This document shows, piece by piece, positions 1 through 5,922 of a stretch of 64,000 nucleotides of DNA (the first letter of the stretch is position 1; each line of letters starts with the position of its first letter). This stretch comes from Butyricicoccus faecihominis (GTDB lineage Bacteria > Bacillota > Clostridia > Oscillospirales > Butyricicoccaceae), in NCBI RefSeq assembly GCF_024462775.1, contig NZ_JANGCE010000015.1, positions 1 to 64,000 on the forward strand. Direction: 5' to 3'. Below the pieces are notes generated by a model that was given only the letters and a program-made list of their open reading frames with translations, was not told the DNA's origin and ran no database searches. A program made the translations under genes and the position numbers.

Positions 1-38
1 TGATTCGGCCATTTTGGTTTTTAATAAAGAATATATGA

Positions 39-92
39 TGTAACACATTTTTGCTGCAGCTGGCCGGCATCGATCTAAGAAAATGTGTTACA
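39..92. repeat. Spaced palindrome, copy 1 (left end of inovirus)
   Basis: TGTAACACA at 39-47 is mirrored by TGTGTTACA at 84-92. The complementarity extends to a perfect 14-nt arm pair (38-51 with 80-93). The spacer is GC-rich and holds CTGCAGCTG and GCCGGC. The right arm overlaps the last codons and stop of the phage rep gene. Three further copies occur in the first 6 kb and I saw none elsewhere in the window. This copy spans 54 nt; the others span exactly 65 nt, a difference of 11 nt or about one helical turn. The function is unknown. It could be a recombination end, a regulatory site or a folded DNA signal. Confidence 0.7.
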
Positions 93-1107
93 TGGCTTTT
101 CGTTTCTCGAAATCTTCTAAAATGGCCCGATGTTTTGCCGACATCCTTTGTCGGCCGAACTTAAGTAATTCGATCAAACCACCAGTACCAAAGGCCTGAT
201 CATACATGGCCAAACTAGGCGCAATCTGATACATCAACCATTCCTTCGATCTTTCGATGGTATGCTGTATCGGCTCTGGCAACAGTAACTTCACAGCTTC
301 CACACTTTGCAAAAAGTCCAGCCAAAATTGTGCAGTCGAACAGCGCGTAATATTAGAATCGTCACGTTCGATAAAACGAATATGATCGTTTAAAATGCCG
401 CTGGCAAGCTGGCCGAGATCATCCGAATTGCAATATGCAGCAACAAAGCCTTGCGCCAATTTACCACGCATGACCATTTCAACACGAACCCAAGGTTCGT
501 TATACCCCTGCTCCCCCGGCTCGAACTGCTCTTTTGCCTTATCATAAATACGGATTCTAAATGGACTAGTAGGCGCACCAATATATAAAGTTTGCCCACG
601 GCACTTCCCCTCTTTTTCTGAAATATGGACATCAAAAGAAGTGATACGGGAATCAATACATTGCGCAGACTTATAACGAATAATCGTATCCATATCCAAT
701 GTACCGCTATGATCATCAACAGCCAGATCAACACGGGTAGCATTAATATCGGGATTTAGATAAACCAACTGCAAAAGATAGGCAAAAGCACCCTCTGACT
801 TAAATCGAAACACAGACATATTTTCAAAAGTACGGCAGCCAGAGCCGGGCATAGAAACACATACACCCATCTGCTCCGGCGACTTAGAATTATGATTAGA
901 ATCCTTAGTATCTGGAAACAACCCCGAAGAATCATAACAAACAGCAATACCACCAAACACCTTAGATCGACGATAACCCGGAAGCGGTGAAGATTCCCGA
1001 ATCTCAAATAGCGCGGGGTCAAGACCAAGCTGCTCCACCACCTCGTCCGGATCTGATTTACCGGCCCAGCGAATCGTTAAGTAGTCAATCAAGTTTTTGC
1101 ATTCCAT
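88..1107 (-). CDS. Inovirus replication initiation protein (Rep_trans family)
   Basis: A 339-residue protein resembling the phage replication initiation factor family (Rep_trans), which nicks one strand to start rolling-circle replication of filamentous phage and small plasmids. The core contains the family-like segments INATRVDLAVDD (about residues 145-156) and IRIYDKAKEQ (about 205-214), followed by WVRVEMVMRGKLA. I chose the ATG at 1107 because AGGGGAAAG lies just upstream; an in-frame start 12 codons earlier has no such site and would run into the palindrome at 1126-1190. It is the last gene of the minus-strand phage operon. Family membership is fairly secure. The catalytic tyrosine was not assigned. 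Confidence 0.8.
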   Translation of the reverse strand: MECKNLIDYLTIRWAGKSDPDEVVEQLGLDPALFEIRESSPLPGYRRSKVFGGIAVCYDSSGLFPDTKDSNHNSKSPEQMGVCVSMPGSGCRTFENMSVFRFKSEGAFAYLLQLVYLNPDINATRVDLAVDDHSGTLDMDTIIRYKSAQCIDSRITSFDVHISEKEGKCRGQTLYIGAPTSPFRIRIYDKAKEQFEPGEQGYNEPWVRVEMVMRGKLAQGFVAAYCNSDDLGQLASGILNDHIRFIERDDSNITRCSTAQFWLDFLQSVEAVKLLLPEPIQHTIERSKEWLMYQIAPSLAMYDQAFGTGGLIELLKFGRQRMSAKHRAILEDFEKRKAM

Positions 1108-1125
1108 ATGTCTTTCCCCTTCCCT

Positions 1126-1190
1126 TGTCACACAATCATTCACACCGTCGATCTCCGATCAGCGCGGCAGCCATCAAATAATGTGTGACA
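1126..1190. repeat. Spaced palindrome, copy 2 (rep upstream junction)
   Basis: TGTCACACA (1126-1134) faces TGTGTGACA (1182-1190), giving a perfect 9-bp inverted repeat with a total span of 65 nt. The spacer contains GATCTCCGATC and GCGCGGC. It fills the gap between the pVI-like gene, whose stop lies at its edge, and the rep ribosome binding site, so it is placed to affect rep expression. Confidence 0.7.
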
Positions 1191-1433
1191 TTATTCAATG
1201 GCCTTAAGCCAGCGCATAAAAATCATAGCCGCATAAAATACACCAACGCAAATAGTCCACGCAAGCATGGTTTTTACCATCTTGCCAACCGGCACAAAAT
1301 AGTTCACATATCCTAGCATCTGCTGAACAAAATCAGGTACCCAATCTATCCTAAATGGGCTGTCTGGCAAAAGGTCTATAACAGACTTGATACCATCGAC
1401 AACCCACGAAGTAAGAGATTTTATAATATCCAT
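1191..1433 (-). CDS. Inovirus pVI-like minor coat/membrane protein
   Basis: An 80-residue protein lying 4 bp downstream of the adsorption-protein gene. It has an amphipathic N-terminal half (SWVVDGIKSVIDLLPDSP) and one strong hydrophobic segment near residues 52-72 (MLAWTICVGVFYAAMIFMRW). In filamentous phages the gene next to the pIII gene encodes pVI, a small integral membrane protein that caps the virion end with pIII. Size, topology and position fit that role. The sequence itself is too short and divergent for a firm family call, so the assignment rests mainly on gene order. Confidence 0.55.
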   Translation of the reverse strand: MDIIKSLTSWVVDGIKSVIDLLPDSPFRIDWVPDFVQQMLGYVNYFVPVGKMVKTMLAWTICVGVFYAAMIFMRWLKAIE

Positions 1434-1437
1434 ATCA

Positions 1438-2742
1438 TCACCACTTGATTACATTACGAGTAACGATAGCAAGACCAACGAGGAAAAGTATATATTCACC
1501 CCAGCGAAGAATCTCAACCAATTCTGCATATTGTGAAAACTCCAAAACAAATTCCGTATCTGCTACATTTGGAATCTTGACGGGAATATGAAAAACAGGT
1601 GCCACCGGATCAGCGTCCACCACCTGCAGCATAGCGTAAAGATCAAACGGAATACTAAACGGAAACTTGGTGATGATCAGCTGCGGAATAGTCAAATCAC
1701 CCGGCTTCGGCAACGAGCCGCTGGGCGTGTCCGGAATATCTGGATTATCCGGTATATCCGGGTTGTCAACGTCTATCTGTTCGCCGGTAGTTAAATCCAC
1801 TGGAACATCAAACGGAACATCAACTTTTTCACCAGTATCAGCAATCGGAATATCGGCCAAATGATCAGCAGGATTCAACGGCAATTCAGGATAAACAACT
1901 AATTCTTTGCCGTCAGCATCCGTCACCACGTCTGGCAGATCAGGCGCTTTGACTATATAATCATCACTGGGATATACTAGATCACCACCAACTGGAATAG
2001 ATACCGAACCAGACATCGAAATAGAATAATGCCAATAATCAATATTACCTTGCATTTTTGCATCTAATTTAGAATCAGGATTAAATGAAAATGTAACAGA
2101 ATTACGCAACATATAAAACCAATACAACCGTTTACCATCCAAACCAGAAATACTAGTACCATACAAATTAGTCACACGATATGAATCATCGACAGCATCA
2201 TAATAAAAACGATATTGCCTTGCAACAACCCCATTAGACCGATCAGTTTCCGTGTACAAAATATCATAATTAGACGGCACACTATATATTTCACCATCGA
2301 CCAAGGGATTAGAAATATCATCAAAAACCGTATCATCTGATGGAACAACAATTTCACCATCTACCGTTAAAGATAAAATAGCATCCTTAATCGCGTCGAT
2401 CACCTGCCCCGAAACCCGAATACCAGCATTGATTTTATCCAACCCGGTATACTTTTCCGCCCAAGTCCTAAAAAATGTTGCAATATCTGCCCTATTGGTT
2501 TGCAGCCAATCCCATATCTGCCCGGCAGCTGCGCGGGCATCCTCAACCAATCGAAAGATAAAGCCCGAGCCAATTATCACAGTTGCTATGATATGAATAA
2601 TCTTCGCAGTCGTCAGGGCTTCAACCAGAACTGCTTCCGCCGCTGGTATCATGATCGGCATCACAGCAATTAAGATCATCATCACAAACGCCAGCAACCG
2701 GAACAGTATGCGCTTCCCTATCTGACAGCGGCTTAGTAACAT
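1438..2742 (-). CDS. Inovirus pIII-like adsorption/attachment protein
   Basis: A 434-residue secreted, tail-anchored protein. The N-terminus is a signal-peptide-like stretch (LLAFVMMILIAVMPIMIPAAEA, about residues 16-37). A long ectodomain follows, then a low-complexity linker near residues 325-340 with NPDIPDNPDIPDTP repeats, a further beta-rich region, and a C-terminal membrane anchor (YILFLVGLAIVTRNVIKW). This is the architecture of filamentous-phage pIII, in which repeat linkers separate host-binding domains from the virion-anchored domain. The first 100 or so bases overlap the end of the zot gene in another frame. A later in-frame ATG at 2682 is possible. The receptor cannot be inferred. 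Confidence 0.65.
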   Translation of the reverse strand: MLLSRCQIGKRILFRLLAFVMMILIAVMPIMIPAAEAVLVEALTTAKIIHIIATVIIGSGFIFRLVEDARAAAGQIWDWLQTNRADIATFFRTWAEKYTGLDKINAGIRVSGQVIDAIKDAILSLTVDGEIVVPSDDTVFDDISNPLVDGEIYSVPSNYDILYTETDRSNGVVARQYRFYYDAVDDSYRVTNLYGTSISGLDGKRLYWFYMLRNSVTFSFNPDSKLDAKMQGNIDYWHYSISMSGSVSIPVGGDLVYPSDDYIVKAPDLPDVVTDADGKELVVYPELPLNPADHLADIPIADTGEKVDVPFDVPVDLTTGEQIDVDNPDIPDNPDIPDTPSGSLPKPGDLTIPQLIITKFPFSIPFDLYAMLQVVDADPVAPVFHIPVKIPNVADTEFVLEFSQYAELVEILRWGEYILFLVGLAIVTRNVIKW

Positions 2743-3643
2743 CTACATTACCCCCAAACAAATCTGACAATTCCACGTGGTCCACCATCTGCGGGATGGC
2801 CGAATGAAAGAAATCGTAAATAGAAGATCGTAACCGAGATAATGCCGAAGCCGCTACAGCATCCTGTGCGACACAATCCGGTGTCGGCTCCGCGATCGGT
2901 TCGGGCGCATCGCGTGCGGGGCCCCCGAGTTCCCCACCCGCAGCAGCGTCCGAGCCGTCGCGGGAAAACTCAGCGTAAGTATCATACAGACTACCAATTC
3001 GACTTCTATATCTCATTGCACGAGTTTTAATAACAAGCTTATCCCTGCTGGCGTACCAATACTGCTTTGCGATAAAGATATTACCGCCAGCCAGCAAGGA
3101 TAAAAGAAGCCCCAAAAACTGATAATTGCGCAACTTACGATGTACCATTTCATACTCCACGCACATTCTGATCTGCTTGTCCACTTGCCGGTCAAACTGT
3201 GTCGCAAGGATAAAATCAAACCCATAATGACGATGCTTTGCGAAGAAGTCCGTCCAATCCTGTCTATCCTTCGACCCAAACTGACGGCAGTTATAGACTA
3301 TCCCAGCTTCATCAATAATGACCAGCGTTTGACCTTCCTTCTGCTTCTTATGATGCTCATTTGCAAATTTTAAAAGATTCTCCGGTGTGATCTCAGGATT
3401 TGACCAATACTCAAAATGCCCTTTTAAGGCACGCTTATTATACTTGGAAAAGGTGATCTTACCGTGCGTCTTATCGGTAATAAGATGTTTCAGCCAACCA
3501 AGCCACGTATAAGCTACATAGTCCATATTCAAAGCAAAATTAGCAATGATATTAGTCTTGTTGTAGCGTAATATCTCAAAACAGCGCTGGGCAAGATGAT
3601 AGCTCTTGCCACTACCCGGCGTACCTGTATAAAATGTAATCAT
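2621..3643 (-). CDS. zot: Inovirus assembly ATPase, Zot/pI family
   Basis: A 340-residue Zot-type ATPase, the hallmark morphogenesis protein of inoviruses that drives extrusion of virions through the membrane. Walker A is GTPGSGKS at residues 7-14 and Walker B is LVIIDEAG near residue 105. A DRQDWTDFFAKHRHYGFDFILATQ block follows, in the position usual for Zot sensor motifs. A hydrophobic segment near residues 175-195 (FLGLLLSLLAGGNIFIA) would be the inner membrane span. The C-terminal third is acidic and poorly conserved. ATG 3643 was chosen because GAGAGAGG precedes it. It lies just downstream of the coat-protein terminator, as expected for a gene expressed less than the coat. Confidence 0.85.
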   Translation of the reverse strand: MITFYTGTPGSGKSYHLAQRCFEILRYNKTNIIANFALNMDYVAYTWLGWLKHLITDKTHGKITFSKYNKRALKGHFEYWSNPEITPENLLKFANEHHKKQKEGQTLVIIDEAGIVYNCRQFGSKDRQDWTDFFAKHRHYGFDFILATQFDRQVDKQIRMCVEYEMVHRKLRNYQFLGLLLSLLAGGNIFIAKQYWYASRDKLVIKTRAMRYRSRIGSLYDTYAEFSRDGSDAAAGGELGGPARDAPEPIAEPTPDCVAQDAVAASALSRLRSSIYDFFHSAIPQMVDHVELSDLFGGNVDVTKPLSDREAHTVPVAGVCDDDLNCCDADHDTSGGSSSG

Positions 3644-3665
3644 GTGTGTACCTCTCTCCCCTACC

Positions 3666-3692
3666 AAAAAACCCCGAAGAATCGGGGTTTTT
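3666..3692 (-). terminator. Terminator downstream of the major coat gene
   Basis: A tight hairpin, AACCCCGA/TCGGGGTT, with T-runs on both sides, between the major coat gene and zot. Filamentous phages commonly place a terminator here so that coat transcripts outnumber those for assembly genes. Confidence 0.8.
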
Positions 3693-3724
3693 CAGCAGAG
3701 AGATTATGTTTGCAAAATTGATAG

Positions 3725-3982
3725 TTATGCCTTGCCGACCAGCCGTTTGATAAACTTAATAACGAGGATTGCGACGATACCAAAGCCGACAACATTGATA
3801 ATAATAGGCAAGACAGCGGCCATACCACCCATGGCATCATCTGCAATCGTAGTAGCCGCAGCGGTCATGGCCGACTGAACCGTAGGTGTATCAGCGGAAG
3901 CACCAGCAAAGCACAAAAGCGTAGAAAGCGCACCAGCAACCATAAGGGACAGCTTTGTCATCTTAGAATTAAACCATTTCAT
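3725..3982 (-). CDS. Inovirus major coat protein (pVIII-like)
   Basis: An 85-residue preprotein with the classic pVIII layout: a positively charged start, a hydrophobic signal peptide ending near AGASA (about residues 26-30), a short mature N-terminus rich in Ala/Thr and acidic residues (ADDAMGG), a single hydrophobic helix (VLPIIINVVGFGIVAILV) and a basic C-terminus (KFIKRLVGKA) that would contact DNA inside the virion. The ribosome binding site AAAAGGAGG is strong, fitting the most abundant phage protein. Thousands of copies coat the ssDNA genome. Position (after the pVII/pIX-like genes and before the terminator) supports the call strongly. Confidence 0.85.
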   Translation of the reverse strand: MKWFNSKMTKLSLMVAGALSTLLCFAGASADTPTVQSAMTAAATTIADDAMGGMAAVLPIIINVVGFGIVAILVIKFIKRLVGKA

Positions 3983-3998
3983 TTGATCTACCTCCTTT

Positions 3999-4133
3999 TT
4001 AAAATGTTAGTTTTAAAACTCGAAAGATCGCTGACAGGCAATAATGAATAACCAACGCAAAGAACCCAAGCGCCAACCCAACACCTACCGCAATACAAAG
4101 GATATCCAAATGTGTCGTTAACACCTGTTCCAT
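3999..4133 (-). CDS. Small inovirus membrane protein (pIX/pVII-like)
   Basis: A 44-residue protein with one long hydrophobic segment (ILCIAVGVGLALGFFALVIHYCL) and a basic tail (FRVLKLTF). It starts 2 bp after the stop of the preceding tiny gene and is followed by the coat gene. Filamentous phages place two 30-40-residue minor coat proteins, pVII and pIX, between the ssDNA-binding protein and pVIII genes; these start virion assembly at the packaging-signal end. The identity is inferred from size and order, not from sequence similarity. Confidence 0.55.
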   Translation of the reverse strand: MEQVLTTHLDILCIAVGVGLALGFFALVIHYCLSAIFRVLKLTF

Positions 4134-4134
4134 A

Positions 4135-4266
4135 TTAACCACCTGTCTTTATGATCAGAACGAGTAATAAACCAATGATCAGACCGAAACCAATGGTGAC
4201 GAACACCGCATAGTTTTGCAAAAAATCAGTCAGCTGAACAAGCTGCTGTAATGCTTCATCGGTCAC
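4135..4266 (-). CDS. Small inovirus membrane protein (pVII/pIX-like)
   Basis: A 43-residue protein with a short acidic/polar N-terminus (TDEALQQLVQLTDFLQ) and one transmembrane helix (VFVTIGFGLIIGLLLVLII). The likely start is GTG at 4266, preceded by GTGAGG and lying 9 bp after the ssDNA-binding gene. It is paired with the similar tiny gene downstream, as pVII and pIX are in classical inoviruses. It lacks any signal beyond the membrane helix, so the role is inferred from synteny. Confidence 0.55.
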   Translation of the reverse strand: MTDEALQQLVQLTDFLQNYAVFVTIGFGLIIGLLLVLIIKTGG

Positions 4267-4275
4267 TTAGATACC

Positions 4276-4515
4276 TCACTTATACAGACTGCAAACCTTG
4301 CCATACTGGTTAAACTCAAGGTTCAGTGAATCATTGGGTTTCAAACCGTCGGGCAACCGAACCTGTGAACCCTTCTTGATGAAAAACTTTGCGGAGGCCA
4401 TTCCATCAACATGCGGATCAGCGTAGGCATAGAAAATGCGCATTCCTTCTACCAGCTCACCTGTTTTCTGGTCTGTGAATGATGTATCGCCCTTACCAAG
4501 ATACGTTACTTTCAT
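4276..4515 (-). CDS. Inovirus ssDNA-binding protein (pV-like)
   Basis: A 79-residue, beta-rich soluble protein (MKVTYLGKGDTSFTDQ..., ending in GKVCSLYK) in the position of gene V of filamentous phages, directly before the two minor coat genes. Such proteins coat nascent single strands, switch replication toward progeny ssDNA and repress translation of phage genes. Length and spacing of charged and aromatic residues suit a small OB-fold dimer. Its start overlaps the stop of the upstream gene (ATGA), indicating translational coupling, and AAAGGAG precedes it. No decisive motif is visible, so the call combines size and order. Confidence 0.6.
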   Translation of the reverse strand: MKVTYLGKGDTSFTDQKTGELVEGMRIFYAYADPHVDGMASAKFFIKKGSQVRLPDGLKPNDSLNLEFNQYGKVCSLYK

Positions 4516-4904
4516 TTGGCTACTCCTTTCTTCAAAATTCTATTGTCACACATTTCACGCGGCGATCCTTCAGCTGCAGGATCTGCCGGCGCAAAATTTT
4601 GTGTTACAACCTTATTAACCCGGTTAAACTCGTTATATAAACGGTCAACCTCCATAACGCAATTCGATGCCTTAGTCTCCAATGATCGAAGCGATTCATA
4701 AATTCGTTGAAGCTGCCGAACCTTGTCAAGCTTGTCCATAATGGATTGTTGTAGCTCTGCTTCCCGCTTTTCAAGATTCGGAAGCATGTAGAAGCAGCGC
4801 AGCACAAGCTGTTCAAACTTGTCATTCTGAGATTTGCCGGGCTGCTGGGCGAGAATCGCGTCTACTTCATCCGAAAATCGGAACGACCTACAATTAGTTT
4901 TCAT
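4512..4904 (-). CDS. Inovirus coiled-coil protein with possible RHH DNA-binding start
   Basis: A 130-residue protein. Residues 5-40 (CRSFRFSDEVDAILAQQPGKSQNDKFEQLVLRCF) look like a ribbon-helix-helix-type DNA-binding segment, and residues 45-105 form a heptad-rich coiled coil (LEKREAELQQSIMDKLDKVRQ...). The start at 4904 overlaps the end of the upstream Cys-rich gene by 11 nt, and its stop overlaps the ssDNA-binding gene. The last 32 or so residues are encoded across palindrome copy 3 (4544-4608), so the repeat has become part of the reading frame. It could be a copy-number or replication regulator. The function is not recognised. Confidence 0.6.
   Translation of the reverse strand: MKTNCRSFRFSDEVDAILAQQPGKSQNDKFEQLVLRCFYMLPNLEKREAELQQSIMDKLDKVRQLQRIYESLRSLETKASNCVMEVDRLYNEFNRVNKVVTQNFAPADPAAEGSPREMCDNRILKKGVAK
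4544..4608. repeat. Spaced palindrome, copy 3 (inside a coding region, upstream of ssb)
   Basis: TGTCACACA (4544-4552) pairs with TGTGTTACA (4600-4608) with one mismatch, and the span is exactly 65 nt as in copies 2 and 4. The spacer contains CAGCTGCAGGATC and GCCGGCG, echoing copy 1. It lies in the 3' end of the coiled-coil gene, about 30 nt upstream of the ssDNA-binding gene start. Confidence 0.7.
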
Positions 4905-5100
4905 AAGAAGCCATCCCTTCTGGCCAATGAATGCAGTGTTCCAAACACCACTGTTCATCGAAATGGTTATCGCAAAAACAACAAAAACCAACAAACTCGC
5001 ACTCGTCGCATATAGATGTACAATAACTCGGAAAAACGTTACAACTAAAAAAGTCTTGTTTCTTAATTTCCGTGCCGAGCTCTTTTTCGCTCTGTGCCAT
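4894..5100 (-). CDS. Cysteine-rich small phage protein
   Basis: A 68-residue protein with nine cysteines, most of them between residues 20 and 56 (SCNVF...YCTSICDECEFVGFCCFCDNHF...WCLEHC), with nearby histidines. The spacing suggests one or two zinc-binding knuckles, though I cannot assign a named family. A good ribosome binding site (AAAGGAGATG) precedes the start, and the 11-nt overlap with the next gene supports it being real. There is no signal peptide, so an intracellular zinc-binding regulator is more likely than a disulfide-rich secreted peptide. Transcription would come from the operator region around 5307-5366. Confidence 0.6.
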   Translation of the reverse strand: MAQSEKELGTEIKKQDFFSCNVFPSYCTSICDECEFVGFCCFCDNHFDEQWCLEHCIHWPEGMASYEN

Positions 5101-5230
5101 TACGGTTCATCTCCTTTTCTTCACCCGCCGAAGTGACCAAACGCCATGTTTCATCAGGCCTGCTAACGATGAAAACACCTTCGTCACGATTGATGCAATT
5201 TACGATTGCCCAGTAGGATTCACTGTCCAT
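5063..5230 (-). CDS. Small hypothetical phage protein
   Basis: A 55-residue protein starting at ATG 5230 (preceded by GGTGAT) and overlapping the start of the Cys-rich gene by 38 nt. It is mostly charged, with a basic tail (ERKRARHGN), and has no recognisable domain. The frame is also open to 5329, but a start there would lie in the operator region. It is the first gene of the minus-strand phage operon, where early regulatory genes are usually found. I do not recognise it. Confidence 0.45.
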   Translation of the reverse strand: MDSESYWAIVNCINRDEGVFIVSRPDETWRLVTSAGEEKEMNRNGTERKRARHGN

Positions 5231-5306
5231 AAAATCACCATTTTCATTCAGTGGGTGCATACATAATCTTGTCAAGTGGTAAGTATTACCCTGTAAACGA
5301 TTGTAT

Positions 5307-5366
5307 ATTTCATAATGAAATGATATCACAGATTATTTCAAAGCGCAATATATTTCGGAATGAAAT
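5307..5366. promoter_or_regulatory. Twin operator in the divergent phage control region
   Basis: Two 15-bp sites of identical form, ATTTC(N5)GAAAT, occupy 5307-5321 and 5352-5366 with centres 45 bp apart. They lie between the plus-strand XRE repressor gene (5416) and the minus-strand phage operon. Two dyads spaced near integral helical turns are typical of cooperative repressor binding in a lysogeny switch. A TATAAT-like element around 5387-5400 would serve the repressor gene. Binding by the adjacent XRE protein is inferred. Confidence 0.55.
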
Positions 5367-5415
5367 TGTGATAAAATAAAAATCATATAATTATAATCAT
5401 GAAAGAAGGTGTAAA

Positions 5416-5640
5416 ATGGTCGACTATGAAACTATAATACCGTTAAGATTAAAATACCTTAGAGAGAAATTCAGCTTATCACAAGAGGAAATAGCAAAAC
5501 AATTAAAAATCGGCCAAAGCACCTATGCGAACTGGGAAGCAGGTAGGAGAACACCCAGCATCGGAAAAATAGCCCAGCTAGCCGATATATACGAAACATC
5601 AGTTGACCTACTCCTAGGACGTACAGATATAGACAAATAA
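5416..5640 (+). CDS. XRE-family helix-turn-helix repressor
   Basis: A 74-residue protein that is almost entirely one Cro/C1-type HTH domain: LREKFSLSQEEIAKQLKIGQ then STYANWEAGRRTPSIGKIAQLADIYETSVDLLLGRTD. It is divergent from the phage structural operon, and the intervening DNA carries two identical-type dyads, so it probably keeps the phage operon repressed. The ribosome binding site is GAAAGAAGGTG. It lacks any C-terminal dimerisation or peptidase domain, so control by RecA-stimulated self-cleavage is not expected. The HTH call is certain; the phage-repressor role is inferred from position. Confidence 0.85.
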   Translation: MVDYETIIPLRLKYLREKFSLSQEEIAKQLKIGQSTYANWEAGRRTPSIGKIAQLADIYETSVDLLLGRTDIDK

Positions 5641-5661
5641 CGTTAAGGGCGGGATAGAGAA

Positions 5662-5841
5662 ATGACAACACAAGTAGCAAGCAATCTAATTGCAGACAGC
5701 GTAATCCTTTTCCTACTTTTCGTCGCGATCGTCGTAGTGATCAACATACTAATCCTAAAATTTATTACTTGGGTAGTAACCAATACCGTGCTGGACGTAC
5801 TAGAAAAAAGAGGATACGGCAAGGGTGTTTGGAAGCGATAG
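5662..5841 (+). CDS. Small single-pass membrane protein
   Basis: A 59-residue protein beginning MTTQVASNLIADSV, followed by a long hydrophobic helix (ILFLLFVAIVVVINILILKFI) and a basic C-terminal tail (LEKRGYGKGVWKR). It lies 21 bp downstream of the repressor on the same strand, so it is probably co-transcribed and expressed in the lysogen. Its last codons overlap the left arm of palindrome copy 4. A superinfection-exclusion or membrane-modifying role would fit its place next to the repressor, but nothing in the sequence proves this. Confidence 0.5.
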   Translation: MTTQVASNLIADSVILFLLFVAIVVVINILILKFITWVVTNTVLDVLEKRGYGKGVWKR

Positions 5842-5903
5842 CACACAAAAGAAAAGCAGCTGCCTTCCTGATCGAAGAGCAGCTGCAATCTATTTGTGTT
5901 ACA
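5839..5903. repeat. Spaced palindrome, copy 4 (right end of inovirus)
   Basis: TAGCACACA (5839-5847) faces TGTGTTACA (5895-5903), again with a 65-nt span. The spacer carries two copies of the self-complementary word GCAGCTGC on either side of a short centre, so it can fold into an internal hairpin. It separates the last phage gene from the first toprim gene and, with copy 1, brackets the phage. Confidence 0.7.
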
Positions 5904-5922
5904 AAATGAAGCGAGGATATCC

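Noticed and set aside
20..52. A dif-like site (AATATATGATGTAAC) at the left phage end, which would suggest Xer-mediated integration.
   Set aside because: Only the XerD-like half resembles the Firmicutes dif sequence, the central spacing does not fit 11-6-11, and no matching copy is found at the right end. It overlaps the left palindrome arm, which explains the similarity better.
5839..5903. Copy 4 of the palindrome as a CRISPR-like repeat or ordinary terminator.
   Set aside because: There are no regularly spaced direct repeats anywhere in the region, and the arm spacing of 65 nt without T-runs is wrong for a terminator.
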